In this document: one piece after another, positions 33,822-45,822 of the stretch
Numbering within the stretch: the stretch's first letter is position 1
Layout: each line of letters starts with the position of its first letter
Assembly (NCBI RefSeq): GCF_020379485.1
Contig: NW_026014771.1
Location: 1-64,000 of the forward strand
Direction of reading: 5' to 3'
Source: Brassica napus
Lineage: Eukaryota; Streptophyta; Magnoliopsida; Brassicales; Brassicaceae
Length of the DNA stretch: 64,000 nt
Program-made: the position numbers and the translations under genes
Notes under the pieces: generated by a model
What the model saw: the letters and a program-made list of their open reading frames with translations, nothing else
Told to the model about the DNA's origin: nothing
The model's database searches: none

Positions 33822-36379
33822 CCCTTCCCGTGGACTGTTTGGGTGATTTTGGCCAACGTGGGCTGTCTGTTCAGTACACACAGGACATCCGTGTGTGTCT
33901 GCCAGCACACACATGACGTCTGTGGCTGTCCGTCAGCACACACAGGACGTCCGTGGCTGTCCGTGTGTGTCTGTCACCGCACACACGAAGTCCATGGCTG
34001 TCCATCAGTACACATATCAGCACGCTGGTCCTTGGACTCAGCACGCTGGCCCTTCCCGCGGACTGTTCGGGTGATTTTGGCCCACGTGGGCTGTCTGTTC
34101 AGTACACACAGGACGTCCGTGGGTGTCCGTCAGCACACACAGGACGTCCGTGTGTGTCCGTCAGCACACACAGGACGTTTGTGTATGTCCGTCAGCACAC
34201 ACAGGACGTCTGTGGCTGTCCGTGTGTGGCCGTCAGCACACACAGGACGTCCTTGGCTGTCCATCTGTACACATATCAGCACGTTGGTCCTTGGACTCAG
34301 CACGCTGACCCTTCTCGGGGACTGTTCGGGTGATTTTGGCCCACGTGGGCTGTCTGTTCCGTACACACAGGACATCCGTGGGTGTCCGCCAGCACACAAA
34401 GGACATCTGTGGCTGTCCGAGTGTGTCCGTCTGTGTCTGACTGTGTCCGTCAGCACACACAAGACGTTCGTGGCTGTCCATCAGTACACATATCAGCACC
34501 TTGATCCTTGAACTCAGCACACTTGCCCTTCCCGTGGACTGTTCGAGTGATTTTGGCCCATGTGGGCTGTCTGTTCAGTACACACAGGACGTCTGTGGGT
34601 GTCCGCCAGCACACAAAGGACGTCTGTGGCTGTCCATCAGTACACATATCAGCACGTTGGTGCTTCGACTCAGCACCCTGGCCCTTCCTGTGGACTGTTC
34701 GGGTGATTTTGGCCCACGTGGGCTGTCTGTTCAGTACACACAGGACGTCTGTGAGTGTCCGTCAGAAAACACAAGACGTTTGTGTGTGTCCGTCAACACA
34801 CACAGGACGTTCGTGTCTGTTCGTCAGCACACACAGGACGTATGTGGATGTCCGTGTGTGTCCGTGTGTGTCCGTCAACACACACATGCCGTCTGTGGCT
34901 GTCCATCAGTACACATATCAGCACGTTGGTCCTTGGACTCAGCATGCTGGCCCTTCACGTGGACTGTTTGGGTGATTTTGGCCCACTTGGGCTGTCTGTT
35001 CAGTACACACATGACGTCCGTGGGTGTCCACCAGCACACACAGGACATCAGTGGCTTTCAGTCATCACACACAGGACGTTCGTGGCTGTCTGTGTGTGCC
35101 CGTGTGTCTCCGTGTGTGTCCGTGTGTGTCTGTCAGCACACACAAACATCCGTGGGTGTCCGTCACCACACACAGGACATCTGTGGCTGTCCGTGTCTGT
35201 CCGTCAGCACACACAGGACGTCCGTGGCTGTCCATTAGTACACATATCATCACGTTGGTCCTTGGACTCAGCACGCTGGCCCTTCCTGTGGACTGTTTGG
35301 GTGATTTTAGCCCACGTGGGCTGTCTGTTCAGTACACACAGGACGTCCGTTGGTGTCCACCAGCACACACAGGATGTTCGTGCCTGTCTGTGCCGGTCCG
35401 TCAGTACATGCAGGACGTCTGTGGCTGTCTGTGTGTGTCCGTGTGTGTCCTTCAGCACACACAGAGGACATCTGTGGCTGTCCATCAGTACACATATCAG
35501 CACGCTGATCCTTGGACTCAGCACGCTGGCCCTTCCCATGGACTGTTCGGGTGATTTTGGCCCACGTGGGCTGTCTGTTCAGTACACACAGGACATCCGT
35601 GGGTGTCTGTCAGCACACACAGGACGTCCGTGTGTGTCCGTCACCACACTGTGGACGTCCGTGGCTGTCCATGTGTGTCCGTGTGTGTCCGTCAGCACAC
35701 ACAGAACGTCCGTGGCTGTCTATCAGTACACATATCAGCACGTTGGTCCTTGGACTCAGCACGCTGACCCTTCCCATGGACTGTTCGGGTGATTTTGGCC
35801 CACGTGGGCTGTCTGTTCAGTACACATAGGACGTCCGTGGGTGTCCGTCAGCACACACAGGACGTCCGTGTGTGTCCGTCAGCACACACAGGACGTTTGT
35901 GTATGTCCGTTAGCACACACAGGACGTCTGTGGCTATCCGTGTGTGGCCGTCAGCACACACAGGACGTCCTTGGCTGTCCATCTGTACACATATCAGCAC
36001 GTTGGTCCTTGGACTCAGCATGCTGACCCTTCCTGTGGACTGTTCGGGTGATTTTGGCCCACGTGGGCTGTCTGTTCTGTACACAGAGGATGTCCGTGGG
36101 TGTCCGCCAGCACACACAGGTCATCTGTGGCTGTTCGTGTGTGTTCGTGTGTGTCTGTCAGCACACACATGACGTCTGTGGCTGTCCATCAGTATACATA
36201 TCAGCACGCTGGTCCTTAGACTCAGCACGCTGGCCCTTCCTGTGGACTGTTCGGGTGATTTTGGCCCACGTGGGCGGTCTGTTCAGTACACACAGGACGT
36301 CTGTGTGTCCGTCAGCACACACAGGACGTCCGCGGCTGTCCTTCAGCATACACAGGATGTACGTGGCTGTCCGTGTGTG
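33822..36379. repeat. GC-rich minisatellite, block 1
   Basis: About 11 long units (roughly 160-330 bp each). Each has a constant core (GGACTGTTCGGGTGATTTTG, then GCCCACGTGGGC, then TGTCTGTTCAGTACACACAG). The core is followed by a variable number of about 35-bp subrepeats (GTCCGTCAGCACACACAGGA, CGTCCGTGGCT) and the phrase CATATCAGCACGTTGGTCCT. Both strands stay open in several frames because of the composition. I treat those frames as non-coding. It directly abuts the truncated 18S 5' end. Confidence 0.92.
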
Positions 36380-39213
36380 TGACACCCCCGATCTGGTCTA
36401 AGTATAAGTTGACTCGACCAGCCGTGCAACAATCAAACAAGAACATGTACAGTCGATCACTCGGAACTGAAACCAAACCGAGAAGCCATAATGTGTACAT
36501 AAACGACTAACCCGAAGTTCCCGAAATAAGTCCAGGTACCTTAGGCCAACCGCCTAAGTACACATATCCTATTAGGTACAACCCGAGGCTTTACAACCTT
36601 AAGAGTAATACCCAATAGTTGGTTCGTCCGGACAAGGACTAATATCATTTGGAACCCATACTTTAAAAACATTCTTTATACACTATATACTTATTCATTT
36701 AAAAGAATCTTACAAAATCTTATAGATTAACCTCGAGGTTTTCGGTCAACAAACCTTATACATAAAGTATATCAAAACGACTGCAAGGATAATAAAACTA
36801 CCGCTGGATAATGCCGTTCCTTCCCGTCCTAGACTAAAGGTCTCCCACCTACTGGTTACCTGCATATCAAATGAGTCATGAGTAACTAGTTTACTCAGTG
36901 AGTCTAATCCCACACCCAAACACATATCAATAGTATTCCGAGCAAGCGACACCATTTGAATGCAGTGGAATTATATTCCATAATTAATATAATTATAAGG
37001 CCTCTCAATCCATCCATGTGAATCTACCTTAAACATCACGTCCACGATACCCGCCAATCACTCACTCTTAATATATATATATGCTAAACCCGGAAAACCA
37101 CCAAGGCTAACCGAGCCTAACGGGGAATAAATATAACCATCATCTCCATCAGATATTCCAAGATAGAACATCCAATGCTGCATGCAGTTACACGGCCTCC
37201 AGGGTGCGACCCCATCATCGTGTCTTCATGACCTTGATCCATATCGCAGGACCAATTCACGGTAATGCGGGACTTTCGGGAGAGTGAGTATACAATAAGA
37301 CTTCACATGATTCACACTGATTAATAGAATACTTATAGATTAGTACTTGAGAACAAGTACTAAGGCTCGGGATAACCTCAAAGAATTATTCTTATTAATT
37401 CTTAAGTATTTAAACTAGATAAATACTTCATATATAAATATAGATCAAGGGATAATACTTAATCAATCAACCATAATTACTCCTTAATTAATTCATGATT
37501 AATCCTCAATTAATCAATGATTATCCCTTAATTAATTCATGATTAATCCTTAATTAATCAACCATATTCAATATGCAATCATGCATACTCATTCATAATC
37601 CATTCATCATCTATCTAGACTCACCTTTAAATCCATGAGATTGGCTAAAGAAGACTAGACTCGAGCTCAAGCTAATCACACTTCACTTCTGGATCACTCT
37701 CGGTTCAGAACCATCACAAGGATCCGGCTTATCCGAATACTCTCCTTGGCCATCTGAATTCAAAACATAACAGTTGGAACATAAGGTTCACTAGTCTGGT
37801 TCAAGAAGAAACTCAACTCAGTTCATAACATTTCAGTTCAATTCTCTCATATCAGTTCGGTTCAAGACAGATTGATACCATGTTCAGCTCGGTTCAAGCT
37901 TTAACAATTTAACTCGGTTCATATCAGCTTAGTTCATGCTCAGCTAACTCCGGTTCTAATCAGTTCCCAACAGCATAGCTCGGTTATACTCAGACGACAT
38001 CAGTTCAAGACAATTTCAGACCATAGACAGCTCGGCTCAGATCAGATCAGAACATACTCAGCTCAATTCAGTTCTAAACAAGATAAAATCAGTTCGGTTT
38101 AATTCCCATAATTCTTATCAGTTCGTCTACTGGTTCTATGAGACTGATTAAATCATAAACCAACCAAGACTGAAGAGAACAAGACCTTAGACAACTGATC
38201 CTGACAGGTTAACCAACATACAGCAATTGGTTCCCATCAAAACATGGCTGAATCAAGAAGCTGAAGCTTACCGGTTTTACTCAACTAATTAAACTTGACT
38301 GGTTGTCTCTCTTCAAGCTAACCACGAATTAACCTGATAAACACCACAAGAATCCATGGTTGGATTTATTCAGAATTTATCTCCAGTGTAGGCAAACCAA
38401 CAAAACTTCTCACAGAAACTGATCCACAAACATCTTACCGATCAAAATCAAAGGCTGAAGAATATGGGTAATTCTAAACTCTTGGACACCAAACCTTCAG
38501 CTCTTAACCACACCAGAACACACTGGATAAAGTCACAGGATGGTGAGAAAGGTTTGTCCATGCTCAATTCACTTCTCTGAATTTTTTCTGAATTTTTCAA
38601 CTAGTTTTTCTCACAAATTTTTCTCTCTTCTTTCTCTCTGAATTTTTCTCTGGTTTTTCTTGCAGGTTATGAACGTCCAGAGGAGAGAAGATGGTGTTTT
38701 ATAACATAAGAAGTTGCTTCAGGTGAGGGTTTACTTAAACCAAAGCAAGTTGCTGTCCTTTCCCTCCTTTGAATAAAGATTATTTTGTTTTTATTAAACA
38801 AGCAACCAGCTTGTGACTTTCATGTGACTTTAGTGAAGCAAGCAAGCAGGTAGGTGCAGCTCATGTGACTGATTTACTGAGAAAGCAATAAGAATAGCTG
38901 GTGAAAGTATTAGACTGGTCGGAATTTAGTTAAGAAACTTAACGACAATTTCGGACAGTTTTCGACTAAAATTTCTCATCCTTCGAATCTCGTCTTGCTT
39001 TCAACTAAGCTTGCCTAGCTTAAATAAAATTCGACCAACATTATTAACACTCTACCAGAACTATCAATGAGAGGCCTTTCGACCACAAGACAGTCCCGTC
39101 GAGGTATTAATTCACCGGGTCGACTTTATTTTTAAATCTGATCGACCAACTCCAAACTGGTCGAGCGGAGTTTTTCTCGACCAAAAATTAACTGCCTCGT
39201 GAGGGTTATTACA
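36380..39213 (+). mobile_element. solo LTR in the minisatellite (TGACACCCCCGATC family, 2834 bp)
   Basis: TGACACCCCCG to GGGTTATTACA with duplication GTGTG at 36375-36379 and 39214-39218. Same family as 1276-3728 and 45823-49338. Holds the GAGTAAC...TTTACTC hairpin (36880-36896), an AT-rich zone of TTAATTAATTCATGATTAAT repeats (about 37430-37570), degenerate GGTTCA/AGCTCGG-type short repeats (37780-38120) and a pyrimidine tract (38570-38660). It has the empty site for the MITE found at 1875. Confidence 0.9.
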
Positions 39214-42200
39214 GTGTGTGTCCGTCAGCACACACAGGACGTCCGTGGCTGTCCATCAGTACACACAAGACTTCCGTGGATGTCTGTTCAATACAAAAAG
39301 GACGTCTGTGGGTGTCCGCCAGCACACACATGACGTTTGTGGCTGTCCGTGTGTGTCCGTCTGTGTCCATCAGCACACACAAGACTTCCGTGGATGTCCA
39401 TCGGTACACATATCAGCACGTTGGTCCATGGACTCAGGACGCTGGCCCTTCCTGTGGACTGTTTGGGTGATTTTGGCCCACGTGGGTTGTCTATTCAGTA
39501 CACACAGGACGTTCGTGGGTGTCCGCAATCACACACAGGACGTCTGTGGCAGTCCGTGTGTGTCCGTCTGTGTCCGACTGTGTCCGTCAGCACACATAGG
39601 ACGTCCGTGGCTGTCCATCAATACACATATCAGCACGTTGGTCCTTGGACTCAGCACGCTGGCCCTTCCCGTGGACTGTTCGGGTGATTTTGGCCCACGT
39701 GGGCTGTCTGTTCAGTACACACAGGACGTCTGTGGGTGTCCGCCAACACACACAGGATGTTCGTGGCTGTCTGTGCCTGTCCGTCAGTACACGCAGGACG
39801 TCTGTGTCTGTCCGTCAGCACACACAGGACGTATGTGGCTGTCCGTGTGTGTCCGTGTGTGTCCGTCAACACACACAGGCCTTCCATGGCTGTCCATCAG
39901 TACACATATCAGCACTTTGGTCCTTGGACTCAGCATTCTGGCCCTTCCCGTGGACTGTTTGGGTGATTTTGGCCCACTTGGGCTGTCTGTTCAGTACACA
40001 CATGACGTCTGTGGGTGTCCACCAGCACACACATGACGTCCGTGGCTGTCCGTCATACCACACAGGACGTTCGTGGCTGTCTGTGTGTGTCTGTGTGTGT
40101 ACGTGTGTGTCCGTAAGCACACACAAACATCCGTGGGTGTCCGTCAGCACACACAGGACGTCCATGTGTGTCCGTCAGCACACACAGGACGTCTGTGGCT
40201 GTCCGTGTGTGTCCATTAGCACACACAGGACGTCCGTGGCTGTCCATCAGTACACATACAGCACGTTGGTCCTTGGACTCAGCACGCTGGCCCTTCCCGT
40301 GGACTGTTTGGGTGATTTTGGCCCACGTGGGCTGTCTGTTCAGTACACACAGGATCTCCGTTGGTGTCCACCAGCACACACAGGATGTTCGTGGCTGTCC
40401 GTGCCTGTCAGTCAGTACATGCAGGACGTCCGTGGCTGTCTGTGTGTGCCCGTGTGTGTCCGTGTGTGTCCGTCAGCACACACACAGGATGTCTGTGGCT
40501 GTCCATCAGTATACATATCAGCACGCTGATCCTTGGACTTAGCACGCTGGCCCTTCCCATGGACTGTTCGGGTGATTTTGGCCCACGTGGGCTGTCTGTT
40601 TAGTACACAGCACGTCCGTGGGTGTATGTCAGCACACACAGGACGTCCGTGTGTGTCCATCACCACACACAGGACGTCCGTGGCTGTACATGTGTGTCCT
40701 TGTGTGTCCGTCAGCACACACAGGACGTCCGTGGCTGTCAATCAGTACACATATCAGCACGTTGGTCCTTGGACTCAGCACGCTGACCCTTCCCATGGAC
40801 TGTTCGGGTGTTTTTAGCCCACGCGGGTTGTCTGTTCAATACACACAGGACGTCCGTGGGTGAACGCCAGCACACACAGGACGTCTAGCACACACAGGAC
40901 GTCTGTGGCTGTCCGTGTGTGTCCGTCAGCACACACAGGACGTCTGTGGCTGTACGTGTGTGTCCGTGTGTGTCTGTGTGTGTCCGTCAGCACACAAAGG
41001 CCGTCCGTGGCTGTCCATCAGTACACATATCAGCACGCTGGTCCTTTGACTCAGCACGCAGGCCCTTCCCGTGGACTGTTTGGGTGATTTTGGCCAAAGT
41101 GGGCTGTCTGTTCAGTACACACAGGACGTCCGTGGGTGTCTGCCAGAACACACAGGACGTCTGTGGCTGTCCGTCAGCACACACAGAACGTCTGTGGCTG
41201 TCCGTGTGTGTCCGTCACCACACACAAGACGTCCAAGGCTGTCCATCAGTACACATATCAGCACGCTGGTCCTTGGACTCAGCACGCTGGTCCTTGGACT
41301 CAGCACGCTGGCCCTTCCCGTGGACTGTTCGGGTGATTTTGGCCCATGTGGGCTGTCTGTTCAGTAGACACAGGACGTCCATGGGTGTCCGTCAGAACAC
41401 ACAGGACGTCCGTGTGTGTCCGTCAGCACACACAGGACGTCCGTGTGTGTCCGTCAGCACACACAGGACGTCTGTGGCTGTCCGTGTGTGTCCGTCAGCA
41501 CACACAGGACGTCCGTGGCAGTCCATCTGTACACATATCAGCACGTTGGTCCTTGGATTTAGCACGCTGACCCTTCTCGTGGACTGTTCGGGTGATTTTG
41601 GCCCAAGTGGCTGTCTGTTCAGTACACAGAGGATGTCCGTGGGTGTCCGCCAGCACACACAGGTCATCTGTGGCTGTTCGAGTGTGTCCGTGTGTGTCTG
41701 TCAGCACACACATGACGTCTATGGCTGTCCATCAGTATACATATCAGCACGCTGGTCCTTGGACTCTGCACGATGGCCCTTCCTGTGGACTGTTCGGGTG
41801 ATTTTGGCCCACGTGGGCGGTCTGTTCAGTACACACATGACGTCTGTGTGTCCGTCAGCACACACAGGACGTCCGCGGCTGTCCTTCAGCATACACAGGA
41901 CGTACGTGGCTTTCCGTGTGTGTCCGTCAGCACACACAGGACGTCCGTGGCTGTACATGTGTGTCCTTGTGTGTCCGTCAGCACACACAGGACGTCCGTG
42001 GCTGTCAATCAGTACACATATCAGCACGTTGGTCCTTGGACTCAGCACGCTGACCCTTCCCATGGACTGTTCGGGTGTTTTTAGCCCACGCGGGTTGTCT
42101 GTTCAATACACACAGGACGTCCGTGGGTGAACGCCAGCACACACAGGACGTCTAGCACACACAGGACGTCTGTGGCTGTCCGTGTGTGTCCGTCAGCACA

Positions 42201-45200
42201 CACAGGACGTCTGTGGCTGTACGTGTGTGTCCGTGTGTGTCTGTGTGTGTCCGTCAGCACACATAGGACGTCCGTGGCTGTCCATCAGTACACATATCAG
42301 CACGCTGGTCCTTTGACTCAGCACGCAGGCCCTTCCCGTGGACTGTTTGGGTGATTTTGGCCAAAGTGGGCTGTCTGTTCAGTACACACAGGACGTCCGT
42401 GGGTGTCTGCCAGAACACACAGGACGTCTGTGGCTGTCCGTCAGCACACACAGAACGTCTGTGGCTGTCCGTGTGTGTCCGTCACCACACACAAGACGTC
42501 CAAGGCTGTTCATCAGTACACATATCAGCACGCTGGTCCTTGGACTCAGCACGCTGGTCCTTGGACTCAGCACGCTGGCCCTTCCCGTGGACTGTTCGGG
42601 TGATTTTGGCCCATGTGGGCTGTCTGTTCAGTAGACACAGGACGTCCATGGGTGTCCGTCAGAACACACAGGACGTCCGTGTGTGTCCGTCAGCACACAC
42701 AGGACGTCCGTGTGTGTCCGTCAGCACACACAGGACGTCTGTGGCTGTCCGTGTGTGTCCGTCAGCACACACAGGACGTCCGTGGCAGTCCATCTGTACA
42801 CATATCAGCACGTTGGTCCTTGGATTTAGCACGCTGACCCTTCTCGTGGACTGTTCGGGTGATTTTGGCCCAAGTGGCTGTCTGTTCAGTACACAGAGGA
42901 TGTCCGTGGGTGTCCGCCAGCACACACAAGTCATCTGTGGCTGTTCGAGTGTGTCCGTGTGTGTCTGTCAGCACACACATGACGTCTATGGCTGTCCATC
43001 AGTATACATATCAGCACGCTGGTCCTTGGACTCTGCACGATGGCCCTTCCTGTGGACTGTTCGGGTGATTTTGGCCCACGTGGGCGGTCTTTTCAGTACA
43101 CACATGACGTCTGTGTGTCCGTCAGCACACACAGGACGTCCGCGGCTGTCCTTCAGCATACACAGGACGTACGTGGCTTTCCGTGTGTGTCCGTCAGCAC
43201 ACACAGGACGTCCGTGGCTGTCCATCAGTACACATATCAGCACGTTGGTCCTTGGACTCAGCACGCTGACCCTTCCCGTGGACTGTTTGGGTGATTTTGG
43301 CCCACGTGGGCTGTCTGTTCAATACACAAAGGACGTCTGTGGGTGTCCGCCAGCACACACAGGACGTTTGTGGCTGTCTGTGTGTGTCCGGCTGTGTCCA
43401 TCAGCACACACAAGACTTCCATGGATGTCCATCGGTACACATATCAGAACGTTGGTCCATGGACTCAGCACGCTGGCCCTTCCCGTGGACTGTTTGGGTG
43501 ATTTTGGCCCACGTGGGGTGTCTATTCAGTACACACAGGACATCTGTGGGTGTCCGCCAGCACACACAGGACGTCTGTGGCTGTCCGTGTGTGTCCGTCT
43601 GTGTCCGACTGTGTCCGTCAGCACACATAGGACGTCCGTGGCTGTCCATCAATACACATATCAGCACGTTGGTCCTTGGACTCAGCACACTGGCCCTTCC
43701 CGTGGACTGTTCGGGTGATTTTGGCCCACGTGGGCTGTCTGTTCAGTACACAGAGGACGTCTGTGGGTGTCTGCCAGCACACACAAGTCGTATGTGGCTG
43801 TCCGTGTGTGTCCGTCAGCACACACAGGACGTCTGTGGCTTTCCATAAGTACACATATCAGCACGCTGGTCCTTGGAATCAGCACGCTGGCCCTTCCTGT
43901 GGACTGTTCGGGTGATTTTGGCCCACGTGGGCTGTCTTTTCAGTACACACAGGACGTCTGTGTGTCCGTCAGCACACACAGGACGTCTTTGTGTGTCCGT
44001 CAGCACACACAGGACGTCCGTGGCTGTCCTTCAGCACACACATGACGTACGTGGCTGTCCGTGTGAGTCCGTGTGTGTCCGTCAGCACACACATGACGTC
44101 TGTGGCTGTCCATCAGTACACATATCAGCACGTTGGTCCTTTGACTCAGCACGCTGACCCTTCCCGTGGACTGTTTGGGTGATTTTGGCCCACGTGGGCT
44201 GTCTGTTCAATACAAACAGGATGTCCGTGGGTGTCCACCAGCACACACAGGACGTCCGTGTGGGTCCGTCTGTGTTCGTCAGCACACAAAGGACATCCGT
44301 GGCTGACCATCTGTACACATATCAGCACTTTGTTCCATGGACTCAGCACGCTGGCCCTTCCTGTGGACTGTTTGGGTGATTTTGGCCCACGTGGGCTGTC
44401 TGTTCAGTACACACAGGTCGTCTGTGGGTGTCCGCCTGCACAGACAGGTCGTATGTGGCTGTCCGTGTGTGTCTGTCAGCACACAAAGGACGTCTGTGGC
44501 TGTCCATCAGTACACATATCAGCACGCTGGTCCTTGGAATCAGCACGCTGGCCCTTCCTGTGGATTGTTCGGGTGATTTTGGCCCACGTGGGCTGTCTGT
44601 TCAGTACACACAGGACGTCTGTGTGTCCGTCAGCACACACAGGACGTCTTTGTGTGTCCGTCAGCACACACAGGACGTCCGTGGCTGTCCTTCAGCACAC
44701 ACATGACGTACGTGGCTGTCCGTGTGAGTCCGTGTGTGTCCGTCAGCACACACAGGACGTCCTTGGCAGTCCATCAGTACACATATCAGCACGTTGGTCC
44801 TTTGACTCAGCACGCTGACCCTTCCCGTGGACTGTTTGGGTGATTTTGGCCCACGTGGGCTGTCTGTTCAATACAAACAGGATGTCCGTGGGTGTCCGCC
44901 AGCACTCACAGGACGTCCGTGGCTGTCCGTGTGTGTACGTGTGTGTCCGTCTGTGTTCGTCAGCACAAAAAGGACATCCGTGGCTGACCATCGGTACACA
45001 TATCAGCACGTTGTTCCATGGACTCAGCACGCTGGCCCTTCCCATGGACTGTTTGGGTGATTTTGGCCCACGTGCGCTGTCTGTTCAGTACACACAGGTC
45101 GTCTGTGGGTGTCCGCCAGCACACACAGGACGTCCGTGGCTGTCCGTCAGCACACACAGGACGTCCGTGGCTGTCCGTGTGTGTCCATGTGTGTCTGTCA

Positions 45201-45822
45201 GCACACACAGGACGTCTATGGCTGTCCGTGTGTGTCCGTCAGCACACACAGGACGTCTGTGGCTGTCCATCAGTACACATCTCAGCACGTTGGTCCTTGG
45301 ACTCAGCACGCTGATCATTCCTGTGGACTGTTTGGGTGATTTTGGCCACGTGGGCTGTCTGTTCAGTACACACAGGACGTCCGTGGCTGTCCGTGTGTGT
45401 CCGTGTGTGTCCGTTAGCACACACACATGACGGACGTCTGTGGCTGTCCATCAGTACACATATCAGCACGCTGGTCCTTGGACTCAGCACGCTGGTCCTT
45501 GGACTCAGCACGCTGGCCCTTCCCGTGGACTGTTCGGGTGATTTTGGCCCACTTAGGCTGTCTGTTCAGTACACATAGGACGTCCTTGGGTGTCCGTCAG
45601 CACACACAGGACATCCGTGTGTGTCCGTCAGCACACACTGGACGTCTGTGGCTGTCCGTTTGTGTCCGTCAGCACACAGGACGTCTGTGGCTGTCCATCA
45701 GTACACATGTCAGCACGTTGGTCCTTGGACTCAGCACGCTGACCCTTCCCGTGGACTGTTTGGGTTATTTTGGCCCACATGGGTTGTTTTTTTAGTACAC
45801 ACAGGACGTCCGTGGGTGTCTA
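39214..45822. repeat. GC-rich minisatellite, block 2 (6.6 kb)
   Basis: Continuation of block 1 beyond the solo LTR: about 27 further long units with the same core. It contains a 1267-bp tandem duplication (about 40674-41940 and 41941-43207) and a 661-bp one (segments near 43876-44190 and 44537-44850). Simple (GTGTGTCC)n stretches vary between units. No gene. Confidence 0.92.

Noticed and set aside
39214..45822. Long open frames (up to about 455 codons) encoding cysteine/histidine-rich repeats such as STHRTSVAV in the minisatellite
   Set aside because: Several frames on both strands are open at once, unit length is not constant, no ATG context or splice structure recurs, and the frames end at random units. 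Openness follows from base composition.
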